Source: Bombyx mori (Eukaryota > Arthropoda > Insecta > Lepidoptera > Bombycidae). From it: a DNA stretch of 64,000 nt. Of this stretch, positions 45,042 to 54,969 are shown piece after piece; positions within the stretch are counted from its first letter, which is position 1; each line of letters opens with the position of its first letter. The translations under genes and the position numbers were made by a program. Below the pieces are notes generated by a model. That model saw only the letters and a list, made by a program, of their open reading frames with translations. It was not told the DNA's origin and did not search any database. The stretch covers positions 9,610,753 through 9,674,752 of the forward strand of contig NC_085135.1 of the NCBI RefSeq assembly GCF_030269925.1, written 5' to 3'.

Positions 45042-46664
45042 TTACCGGCGGAGTGAGGGGAGGACGTACGTATTTAATGACGCGTATACGTCGGCGTATT
45101 CTTGCACAACGGCGATAAAGTGTTGTGCAGTGGAGGCAGCGCGAATGGCGTCGCCCAAAGCGTTAACGCGCTGAAAGTTGATCGACTGAAAGAAGTCGAT
45201 CGCTAAAGCGAGATTTTCGGACGCGGTCGGAGGGCAAGTCGCGGGAGAGGGACGAGTCGCGGGGGCGGGACGAATCGCGGAGGAGGGAGTTGTAGCCGTG
45301 TTCGTGTACGGCAGCGGTTTCGCCCAGGCCGAGACACTGGGCACCGCCGCCGGAACGAACGCTGGCTTAGCCTGCGACGCAGAGGGTGCCGAGGCTTTGA
45401 TGTCTGGGCCGGAAGCTCGGAGGCGGTTTCGGCGGGCGACGCGGCGATTTATTTTCGGGGCTCGGGGGCATCCGCGGTAATTTGCGGGGTGACCCTGTGT
45501 TCGACACAGGACGCAGCTAGGCGGTTCCGTCGCGGTTTTTTGATCGCGAGTGCATAGGGCCGTGGCGTGATCGCCTAAACATTTGACGCATCGGGGGCGC
45601 GCGTGACAGTTACGGGAAGAGTGCCCATACAATTGACAGTTATGGCACTGGCTAGGAGTGCCTTTTTTATGGGGGGCGTCGACAGCGATACCAGAGAGCC
45701 TACAGACGGTCTGTGTGTTAAAGATTTTCTTACCCTCGGGGGTAGGCTGGAGAGCGACTAGAACCATATTATATGGCTCCCTACCGCGACCGGTGTGCAT
45801 ACGGTGCACAGAATTCACTGGTAGGCCTTGTTCTAACAGGTCGACTTTTACGAGCTCTACATCTAACTCTTTAGGGATTCCGCGTATTACAACGCGGAGT
45901 TCGCGCTCCTCCTGAAGCGTATAAGTGTGGAAGCTTATACGCTCCTTACGGAGGTAAGAGGTGAGGGCCCTATGGTCATCAGATGAATGCACCTTTATTT
46001 GGATGCCGTTCGCGAGGTTACGGGCATTCGTGAAATTGATATTTTTGGCCTTAAGGGCCAGGGAAACTCGATCCCAAGCTGCCTTCTCTTGAAGGATTAC
46101 CGGAGGAGGGGACTGGGTTTTATTTTGTGCCACCGGACGCGGCGACGGACTGGCACGGGCTGGAGGCGCAACGGGAGTCTGGGAGCGGGGGCGCGACGCG
46201 TTCGCGGCTTTGCTAATTTTAGCGGCCGCGGGAGCTCGAGACTCCGCGGCACGCTTCTTACTCTTTTGTACCAGGGTAAATCCATCCGTCGTTGAGGCGG
46301 GGGCGAGGTCGACCTCCATCTCCGAGTCAGAGTCGGAGGACGAGGAGGCGGGCGCAGGTGACCTACGAGCAGGTGTTTTGGAGGGCGCGACGGAGGCCGC
46401 GGATGATCGCACAGCTGGAACGGTGGCCACGGCGAACGACGTAGCAGTTTTACTCGCCAGTATAGGCGACGCGGGAACGGCAGGCACGACGGAGGCTGCG
46501 GTGCTCGATGTAGAAGCTTTGCACGCAGGTACAGGCGACGCAGGAGCAGCGAGCACGGCGGAGTCTTCGAGAGAGCTCGCAGTGTGATTGGCCTTGAAAG
46601 CCAGAAACTCTGAGGCGAGCTGTGGATGACGAAGTCGGAGGAACTCCGCGAATACAGCGTCCAT
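45042..46664 (-). CDS. B5 ORF1 (gag-like, zinc knuckles), intact
   Basis: 540 codons if the ATG at 46662-46664 is used (MDAVFAEFLRLRHPQ, aligned with the B4/B6 start). A further in-frame ATG upstream would add 15 residues (MLSRPRAAPPGHSAI). The Ala/Pro/Ser-rich N-terminal half differs strongly from B4 and B6. From about residue 225 onward it becomes close to them, with knuckles CHNCQLYGHSSRNC, CVKCLGDHATALC and CVLCRTQGHPANYRGC, and it is the same at the C-terminus (VQEYADVYASLNTYVLPSL). Role: RNA binding and RNP formation. Followed by TAATCAATG into ORF2. Confidence 0.9.
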   Translation of the reverse strand: MDAVFAEFLRLRHPQLASEFLAFKANHTASSLEDSAVLAAPASPVPACKASTSSTAASVVPAVPASPILASKTATSFAVATVPAVRSSAASVAPSKTPARRSPAPASSSSDSDSEMEVDLAPASTTDGFTLVQKSKKRAAESRAPAAAKISKAANASRPRSQTPVAPPARASPSPRPVAQNKTQSPPPVILQEKAAWDRVSLALKAKNINFTNARNLANGIQIKVHSSDDHRALTSYLRKERISFHTYTLQEERELRVVIRGIPKELDVELVKVDLLEQGLPVNSVHRMHTGRGREPYNMVLVALQPTPEGKKIFNTQTVCRLSGIAVDAPHKKGTPSQCHNCQLYGHSSRNCHARPRCVKCLGDHATALCTRDQKTATEPPSCVLCRTQGHPANYRGCPRAPKINRRVARRNRLRASGPDIKASAPSASQAKPAFVPAAVPSVSAWAKPLPYTNTATTPSSAIRPAPATRPSPATCPPTASENLALAIDFFQSINFQRVNALGDAIRAASTAQHFIAVVQEYADVYASLNTYVLPSLRR

Positions 46665-47071
46665 GATCGCTGAGTGCCCAGGTGGGGCGGCCCTGGGTCT
46701 TGACAACACTCGCCTTGCGGCGAGGCCCCAACTTCTCGGACCTGAGCGGTTCTATTGAACACAGGTGGCGATGCGGCGCGATTACTACAGGACAAAGAAA
46801 AAAACACAACAAAACCGAAATAACAAAAAGAAACAAAACAATTAAACACTTCCAGGAAAGCAGTTTGTCGGCAGATGTACCACGAACACAGAAATAACGA
46901 AAGGAAACAAAACAAATAAAAACTTCCAGGAAAAACACTTGGTCGGCAGATGTACCACGAACACAGGCCGCGCGAACAATGGCCGGGCTAACAAAAGCCG
47001 GGCGAACAAAGGCCGGGCGATCGAGTGGTCGATGGGCACGTCCGCACGTGACGGGTGCCTCTATCGGAATC
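46665..47071 (-). promoter_or_regulatory. B5 5'UTR with tandem repeats
   Basis: Two tandem units of about 74-75 bp lie at about 46817-46890 and 46891-46965. Each ends in GGCAGATGTACCACGAACAC, related to the duplicated CAGATGTG block of B4 and B6. A shorter array of about 13-15 bp units (GGCCGGGC..AACAAA) follows at about 46981-47020. Candidate promoter monomers by analogy with other LINEs. Confidence 0.55.
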
Positions 47072-48402
47072 TAATTTTGAAGTCTAACCTTGTTATCAGT
47101 ACCGAAAAAGCGCGGAGGAAGAATCGCCTTAAAATCGGTAGGATAATAATTATTTTCATTATCAACAAAACATTGTTTACGATTATTAATATAAATGGAC
47201 GACTTTACGGTGTTTGAAGTGCAAGCTGTATGCAACGAGCTGTCGCGATGAATAGAGTTCACTGAACTTGACAGCTGTGTATTTACTTTACCAATAGGTA
47301 AATCGGATGTGACTGATCGGGTCCTTGCAGCGTCGACGGCGTAATAACTTGCGTTACACTTTGTACACTGAGACCGAGTAACACCTTTGGTACCACACCC
47401 GTAACACGAGGATACAGCTTGCGTATTTTCGTTGTCGAATTTAGTTTTTGACGCTAATTTTAAACACTCATCACGAATATGTCCGTACTTTTTGCAATAA
47501 ACACAGAACAGTCTTTTAACAATCGACGTAGATGATACATTATCAGTGTTCGTGTAGCGAGGCGCGGGGACTCGAACGGTGCTCGGCGCAGCGCTGTCGT
47601 CGCGTGGCGGGCCGCCAGCGGCGCCCGAGTTGAATATTTTCCGCGGCGTCATCCGCGCGTATGTATGCTGCGAAGTCGAAGCACCGGTGGGAACTTCGCC
47701 TACGGTACTACCCGATGAACGTGGCGTCGCTCGCTGAGGATGATGAATAAATTCAGGCGGACTGGTCTCGTAGATGGAGTCCTCGATATGGCGCGTTTTC
47801 TTTAATAACGTGTCGTATGAAGTTATTTCGTCTCTTCTTAATCTTTTACGAACACGACGGTGTAGAAGGCCGTAAAGCATATCAATTTGAACTTTCTCAC
47901 TAAGGTCACCAGGTGGGAGTCGAGCTAGTAGGGCTCGTGCTCTGGCAACGAAGATCTCCGTCTTCTCTCTTTGTCCTTGCAACATTTTGAAGAGCTCTAA
48001 GTAGACTCGATGGGGCGGTCTGCAATCACCGAAAGCGCTTCGTAACGATGATAAAGCGTCGTCCCAGGAAGTGATGCTAGCTTTAACGCCTTGCCACCAC
48101 ACGGCTGCATTTCCGGTTAGTAACATCGAGAGTCCTCGTAACGCGATGGCGTGTCCTACGTCAGCACAATCTTTGTATGATTCGACCGCGTCAAGGAAAC
48201 CGTCGAGTGAGTCGCCGGGCGCTCCGCTGAACCGCGCCGTGCATGACGCGAAGTTCCCAGAATGGTGAGCTGGCGTCGAGGAAGGCGGCGATGTCGGCTC
48301 CGACGTCGGTGTTGCTGATGATTCGAGTTGAGTTTTATGCTCAAAAACTCGGTCGAGTAGGCGTTCGAATGCTGCCATTTGACTTTCTTGTAATGACGCC
48401 AT
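47072..48402 (-). CDS. H: Ty3/gypsy-type gag (capsid and zinc knuckle), no pol
   Basis: 443 codons from ATG 48400-48402 (MASLQESQMAAFERLL) to a stop formed at the B5 junction (47071-47073). A central retrotransposon-gag/capsid domain is visible at about residues 50-200 (FSGAPGDSLDGFLDAVESY, AVWWQGVKASITSWDDAL, LPPGDLSEKVQIDMLYGLL). A Ser/Pro/Thr-rich linker precedes a CX2CX4HX4C knuckle (CVYCKKYGHIRDEC) and a second Cys cluster (CYGCGTKGVTRSQCTKC). Capsids of this type include the ancestor of the Arc proteins. The gag frame would end a few codons further on the other side of B5, and no protease or RT follows. It is either a deleted LTR element or an orphan gag gene. The long undisrupted frame is notable. 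Confidence 0.72.
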
Positions 48403-49358
48403 GTTGTTTGCGGTAAATGTTGGCGTCGGTCCCGCGGTTGAACCAATTTCTTCTTCAACGTCTTGAAAATCGGATTGACGCCGTGACTGACGACGAGTAC
48501 GTGTCGTAATTACGTAGATTCACTCCGAAATACTAGTTAAAGGGCCCGCGCTTGGGCAGCCAGTTTAATGTTAGGTGCCCGACTGGCATGAGACTCTCGG
48601 GTTGTCAGTTCCGGTATCGACCGGGGACGCGTGTATTCCGCTTCAAAGTCTGGCGCGCACTAATTGGGGGTACGAATGATGCAACAGATGCGCGGGCGCG
48701 GGTAGCGCGGGGTGGGTCGTCGCGGCACGGACCTGAGTCACATTCCCTTTGGCTGCTGTTGCCCCGCGAAACGGAACGCTGCGTTACAATGTAATAATAA
48801 TCAACATCAACTTTTACAAATTTAAACCGAATTAAATTTTGTTTCAAATGTGAAGGGTAGATGACGCTGTTCTTAATTATTTCAGAATTTAAAATTAAAA
48901 TCTGAAAGCCTTGAAACATCAATCCACATAAATGTAATTTAAAAACTACAGTAAGAGGCTTAAATAAAAAGCTGAACTTAACTCAGCCTTAACTAGAATT
49001 TTCTTCGGAATTCAATAGTAAAGTTCAAGTTATTTTGATGAAATCAAAACCGAAATATTCATAGCATCTTAAACAATCACCTACGAATAAATATTAGTTA
49101 TTATATTATTTATTATTCGTAGACAATCACAACGGTTTTATAGTTTTGGGAAGGGATTTTTTGTAACGCCATCTCGTAAAGTATTTCGGTATTACATTAC
49201 AAAACAAAATTGTTTCTCCAACAGTAACAACAGTACTTGCTTCGGCAGTACTTAAACTAAAATACTAACAGTAACAACATTAACGTTATTTAATGTATAA
49301 ACCGTTCAATAAGAACTGCAAACTATCCCCTTGAAGCTACAGTTTATGTAGGAATAAT
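48403..49358. other. Upstream region of H gag, then AT-rich DNA
   Basis: 48403-48795 is GC-rich relative to its surroundings and could be the leader or LTR of H (on the minus strand it begins TGTAACGCAGCGTTCC near 48795), but I cannot find a paired LTR. 48800-49358 is AT-rich with no gene. An imperfect inverted repeat (CTACGAATAA..TTATTCGTAG) lies at about 49082-49122. Confidence 0.4.
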
Positions 49359-49784
49359 GACTTTTTGGCGGGAACGCGAGGTGTGAAGTTGTGTGATTTG
49401 TTTTAATTTGTCTATTTAGTGTTTCTTCGGGTTTAAATGTGTAATAATAGTGGTTTATTAACTGTTTAATATCTGTGAAAGTGCACAAATGTGGGAAAAT
49501 TAAACAAAGACGCTGTACGTAACTTCTCGGTTTCCTCCAAAAAGTCCACTGAGATCTTAGTAAACGACCACCACCATTTTACTGAGATTATATTTCATTC
49601 CATATCATCTCATCTCATTTCATTTCATCCCATTTGATTAATGTCTCAAATTAATCATCTTCATTTCATTTCACTCCATAATATCACATTTCATTTCACT
49701 CCATAATATCATTTTTCATAAAAATATGAATATAAATTAAAATAAGACATGACTTAAAGGTCTCAGTTACCAGGTCATAAAATC
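49359..49784 (+). repeat. Dispersed repeat R, copy 3 (most complete)
   Basis: Uninterrupted copy matching 20528-20824 plus 21286-21407, from CTTTTTGGCGGGAACGCGAG to AGTTACCAGGTCATAAAATC. It shows where Bm1 broke copy 1. No ORF of significance. Confidence 0.7.
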
Positions 49785-49794
49785 CATTACAAAT

Positions 49795-50096
49795 AGGAAT
49801 AATTCCAGCGCACCCTGGCGGCCGTAGATTACCATTCTCGAATATTTATAGTCTGTGGCATGTCACTTTTTACATCGAAAAAAGTCAGGATCGAAATTTT
49901 TGAGCGAGCCATAGTTTGTGGTGATAAAATTAATAATTTCAAGTAGATTAATTGTTGTAATTGATATAACTAGTTAATATGAGTAAAATAAAGTTGTGAG
50001 TGATTGATATAATATACAATTTAGGAACCAGAAGTACCGTAGAATTAAATAAAATTTCGCAACCTCAAACAACTGTTCTGCTCACAGTAAACACAG
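49795..50096 (+). repeat. LTR-like sequence (tentative)
   Basis: Signals in plus orientation: TATTTATAG near 49847 as a possible TATA element, AATAAA near 49987 and 50048, and directly downstream a TGGCGC block (50105-50110) like the start of a primer-binding site. It lies beyond the 3' end of K pol but in the opposite orientation to K. No second copy occurs in the window, so the LTR call is weak. Confidence 0.3.
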
Positions 50097-50161
50097 TCGG
50101 TAGTCTGGCGCTCCGTTTACAACGGGATTTTTGAACGGAACTTGGCGCCAGATTCTACCGA
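50097..50161. repeat. Imperfect hairpin built from two TCGGTAG..TCTGGCGC arms
   Basis: The left arm 50097-50117 (TCGGTAGTCTGGCGCTCCGTT) and the reverse complement of 50134-50161 share TCGGTAG, TCTGGCGC and TCCGTT with small gaps, separated by 16 bases. It may be two LTR/primer-binding-site ends facing each other, or a palindromic 3' end. Confidence 0.65.
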
Positions 50162-50244
50162 ATCTGTGGAAAAAAAAATTATCAAATTTTTTCTAGTAGT
50201 ATTTCTATTATATAATTATTATTACACTTAAAATTAATAAACAA

Positions 50245-51843
50245 CTATGGTTCCGGATACAATTTTGTCCTATTCTTATGAACTATGACATTTTTCCCAT
50301 TAATATTAATTTTAACATTGGGCGCAAGGTCTTCTATCACAATATATGGGCCAGTGTACAAAGTATCCAATTTATTTCCTATCTCATTTTTCAACAATAG
50401 TGTATCACCTGGTTTGTAAACAATGGGATTACTTGACTTATCATAATTTAGTTTTCTACGTTCTTTACTTATAATTAAATTATTTCTTGCATCTCTTTGA
50501 GCTTTTTGTAATCTGTATTTAAATTCCAACATATAATTATCAAAACTATACAGTGGTTCTACAATATTACATAAATTATTAGGTAATCTACATACTTGAC
50601 CAAACACTAACTCATAAGGTGTATATTTAGTCTCTGAATGTACAGTAGTGTTATATGAAAAACACCAATACTGTAACCATGAACTCCAACTTGAAGGATG
50701 ATTATCTGTTTGGATTCGTAAATAGGTTCCTAACACTTTATGAGTATTTTCTAATGATCCAATACTTTGATGATGGTAAGCAGTCGCAATTGTTTGTTTT
50801 ATATTTAAAATTTTGCATAAGTCTGACATAACCTTAGAAATAAATTCTGTACCTCTATCACTTGCAATTTCTTTTGGAATTCCGTATCGTAAAATAAAGT
50901 TTGCCACAAATGTTTAGCAACTTCTGTTGTTGTTTTAGTTTTTAAAGGGTATGCTTCAACATATTTACTGAGTTCGCACTGCAATGTTAAAATATAGTTG
51001 TAACCTAAATCATCTCTATCTAATGGACCTACAATATCTAGGAAATTTTTCTCGAAAGATGATGATGCTGTGGATGTAATTTTTAATGGTTCCCTATGAA
51101 TTTTTGTGTATTTTTGTTTTTGACACTTGCTGCATTTTTCTATATAACATCTAACATCTTTTTCTAATGATGGCCAATAATAATATTTCCTAATTTTACT
51201 TATCATTCTCCGAACTCCTATATGACCACTACTAGGTAATAAATGAAAATCGTTCATTATTACTTTTTTATTGTCATCATCATTTATTCTTTGGACGTCC
51301 TTTATAACACATATTCGAGGAAATTCACTCGATTTATTTTTAGCAACATATTTGGTTATACTTTCAATGAGCTCTTTATTTTTACGAGTTTTCATAATTA
51401 TTAATTCTTCAATATTCATTGTTTTGCAAAATAATGCCATCTCTTTCAATAAATCGTCTCGCGAGTTTACTGATAAAGAAGATGAGCTTGCAAATACATT
51501 ATTTTTACTTTTACAATACACGAAAGTCCTATTTGTTGAAAAAATTAACGAATCGTCATTATTTTGTAAACTAAGTAATCTGAGTAATCTGCGGAGATTT
51601 CTTTCCGGTAAAATAATTAATTCTACATCCGTATCACATTTCTTGAGTACTTTGGTAACTTTAGGCTGATCAGACCTATTGTCATTCGAAGTCTCAGTAC
51701 TAGTCGTCAAATCAGTTGATTGTTGATTTTTTCTGAATTGTCCTCTAGTCATCACATTTATGACTTTATTATTCATTTGTTTTAACTCGTCTGAAGTCAA
51801 AATAACTCTAGATAGTGCGTCAGCAACTACATTTTCTTTTCCT
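50245..51843 (-). pseudogene. K pol: integrase and 3' end of pol, frameshifted
   Basis: Continues from VRGKE on the far side of B6 with ENVVADALSR, the usual RNase H-integrase linker. The integrase HHCC finger follows (PSSGHIGVRRM..CSKCQ, about 51140-51235). Core residues: FLDIVGPL (first D), ASDRGTEFIS (second D), SLENTHK (E). A 1-bp loss near 50907 splits it into a 331-codon and a 220-codon frame. The C-terminal part (YTGPYIVIEDL) ends at 50245. No env-like ORF follows. Confidence 0.85.
51833..51843. repeat. B6 target-site duplication, left copy
   Basis: TTTCTTTTCCT (11 bp) here and at 57004-57014 flanks B6; K coding sequence is continuous across the two sides. Confidence 0.88.
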
Positions 51844-52082
51844 TTTTTTTTTTTATGATTGAAAGTTTACTGGTGGCCCGAAGGCCTTTCCAGTTTCACC
51901 AGGACAGGTGGGCGAGCAAAGGCTCAGCCAAGAGGGGCGGGATTTGCTAACAACTGACCGAGCGCCTCCGAAGGAGACCTAACAACTCAAGAGTAGCTGC
52001 TTCGCATATGAATCTACTACCAGATCGGAATCGCGACCCGCTGAGAAGATCCGGCGAGAAACTCAGCGGGCTGATGCATGGG

Positions 52083-54966
52083 TTAGGTTGCACGTCGACC
52101 TCTTTGTCGAGTTCGACGAGTACGGTTACCGGCGTCCCTAAGCCTGCTCCTAGTATTAGAGCTGAAGGCATCTAATGCAAAGGTTATTGGATCTGATGGA
52201 TCCGTAAGGACGTGTCTAGGGCGTCGACGGTGACTGGCTTCTGCATGATCAGGATTCGGGGAGTAGTCAGCGGCGGCAACGATAAGGCGATTATCATGAC
52301 GCATAGCCTTATCGAAGTATCGTTCCGACGCTGACTTCATGTATTTCCGAATTGATTCGAGGCCCAGGTCGTCGTGTAGGTCAACGTTCCTCACGAACCA
52401 CGGAGCCCCGACAGCTAACCTGCAAAAGCGGGATTGTAGGGATTGGAGGGTGTCTATGTGTGTGCGGGCCGCGTGAGCGAACACCACACTCGCGTAAGTC
52501 ATGACGGGCCTTATGCAAGTTTTGTAAAGTGTCACCTTGTTCCGAAGGGACATTTTACTCCGCTTACAGATCATGGGGTAGAGTCTACCGAGAATAAACG
52601 CGGCACGTTCATGGACTGATTTTATATGCGGGCGGAATGTCATCGATGCATCCAGGGTAACGCCCAGGTACTTGACCTTCCTGGCCCAGGGTATGGGTTG
52701 TCTAAAGAGAGTAATCGGGGGTGTGAGATCCCTCCTCCTAATCCGGGAGGAAATCCGTGAGGAGCTTCCCCTCTGAAATAGCACCGCAGTACTTTTCGCT
52801 GGGTTGATGTCTATGAGCCATTTTCGGAACCACTGTCCTAGGGCTAGGGCTGCGCTCTGAAGCTTCTTCGCAATTAGGGACTTATTTCTACTAGAATAGT
52901 AAACAGTCGTGTCGTCGGCGAACAAAGCTAAATGGGTCGACGGCGACCGGGGAATATCGTTGACGAATAAGCTAAATAGGAGGGGTGAGAGGACAGAGCC
53001 TTGCGGGACTCCAGCTGTGAGAGGTCGTGGGGAGGAGCGGGTTCCCTCGACTCGATATCGAAAAGAGCGGTTCGACAAGAAGTCCCGTATGATGAGCACG
53101 AGACTATCCGGCACGCCCATGTTGAATAGTTTGAAAATCAAACCATTGTGCCAGACTTTGTCGAACGCTTTTGCGACGTCGAAGAAGAGAGCTCTCGTGT
53201 ATAACGGTTTTGGTCGATTAAGCCCCACAAGAATGTGCTCCGTGAGGCGGTGCAACTGTTGAACGCATGAGTGATTTGTACGGAATCCGAATTGTTCATC
53301 GATGAGAATGCCCTTGGATGAGACGAAGTCTCTGAGGCGTTTGTAGAGCAGACGCTCATACAGTTTGCCTAGAGACATGAGGAGGCTAATCGGGCGGTAG
53401 CTCGTCGGATGATTTTTAGGTTTACCGGGTTTATGTATGCCGATAACGTCCGCTTCTTTCCACACCGCGGGAAAGATACAGTTCGCCATAGCGGCATTGA
53501 AAATAGATGCCAACATCACGATGAGTTGGACGGGTAGAAGTTTAATAACGCGGTTAGATATACCGTCGGAACCGGGAACCTTGCGAGGACGTAGGTCTTT
53601 GATCAAGTCTTTAACTTCCATCGGGGTGACGGGTGGTAACGCATCCGAGGGTGGCAAGGAGGCTCTGCGTTCTACCTCTCTGTCTACTAATTCTACATGA
53701 ACAGGGTCCACGGATTGAGTGCTGGGCGTGCACTGGGTTTGCAATGTATCGGCCAGTAGCTCTGCTTTTTCGTCATCATCGAACGCCGCGAGTCAGCCTG
53801 AGGGGCCTACGAGGGGGGGCATAGTTACTACCGTATCCGATTTGAGAGTACGAGTTAAGCGGTAGTAAGATCTTTGGGAGGGCGCGAGTCTTTCTAAGAA
53901 ATCAGACCATCTGGCATCTCGGACTTCGGCGATGCGAGATTTTACGTCGCGTTGTAGGGCACGCATTCGAATACGATTATCCACGGTAGGATACCTATCG
54001 TAGGCGCGGATCGACGCGTTCTTAGCTCTAAGGAGTTCCCTAATATCGTCGGACAATTTGAAGCGGTGAAGGAAGTCCTCCGCTACAACTTGTTTCGATG
54101 ACCTATCTAATGTCGAGGTGATGTGTGATGTTAAGATGTCTATGGCTTCAGCGGTATCCTGAGGAGACGGGGTAGAGTCCGGGTTAAACGGGAGCGATGG
54201 TGGATCAGATTCAGCCAGGCTGATGCCCAGCGTGTGCCAATCCACCACAGTCCTCGTGACGGGAACGGAATCGGGAGCGCGACCGAGCTTCATAACGACG
54301 GGACGGTGGTCTGAATCTAACTCTGAAACTACTTCGATCGAGTGTAAGCGCAGAGTTACGTTTTTTACTAACGCTATGTCGAGTATATCCGGGCGATGCG
54401 CGGTATTTAGCGGGTAGTGAGTCGGGGTTAGCGGAGCGACGATATCGAAGGCGAGATCATCGACTAACGCGTCAAGCCGCCTGCCATTCGGGGTTGTGGT
54501 GTGTGAGTTCCACCTGATGTGTTTACAATTTAGGTCGCCCGCCAGAATGACAGAGCTCCCCATGCCGAGCAGCGCCTCGATATCACTGCTTAGAACGATC
54601 TTATCCGGTGGAAGATAAACGGACGCGATAACGATCGGCGCGTGTCCAGTCAGTGAGATTCGGCATACTGATGCTTCGATGTTAGAAAGCGCGGGGGGGG
54701 TCGAGTGGGACGCAGTGCAGGGCTCGTCTATAGTAAATGACGGTACCACCACCACGAGCAGTGAGCCTGTCGTTCCTAACCATGTTATAGTTCGCGATTT
54801 TAGGGTCGCGGCGCGCGGGCTTAAGCAGGGTCTCCTGCACCAAAAAGATGTCAATTTGATGGTCACGCAAAAAATCACAAACCTGATCACGTTGATTTGC
54901 GAGACTGTAAGCGTTAAAAAATCCTATCGTTACGGATAGGGGCTTTATTCTACTTATGTACGCCAT
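52083..54966 (-). pseudogene. B6 ORF2, one frameshift and one nonsense codon
   Basis: From ATG 54964-54966 (MAYISRIKPLSV) it is open for about 90 codons, then a G-run at about 54692-54699, one base longer than in B4, shifts the frame. The next frame runs to a TGA at about 53793-53795, where B4 and B5 have CGA (Arg) in PSGRLAAF. After that the frame is open to 52083. Endonuclease (AGDLNCKHIRWNS, SDHRPVV) and RT (FFDVAKAFDKVWHNG, GVPQGSVLSP, LALFADDTTVYYS) blocks are present. Confidence 0.88.
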
Positions 54967-54969
54967 TGA

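Larger units (their letters stand above)
41911..47071 (-). mobile_element. B5: full-length, apparently intact copy of LINE family B
   Basis: Poly(T) at 41911-41930, 3'UTR, ORF2 and ORF1 both open, a 5'UTR with tandem repeats, and a perfect 12-bp target-site duplication. This is the only copy in the window in which neither ORF shows a frameshift or stop. Its ORF2 is nearly the same as in B4 and B6, but its 5'UTR and N-terminal ORF1 are clearly different. Confidence 0.93.
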
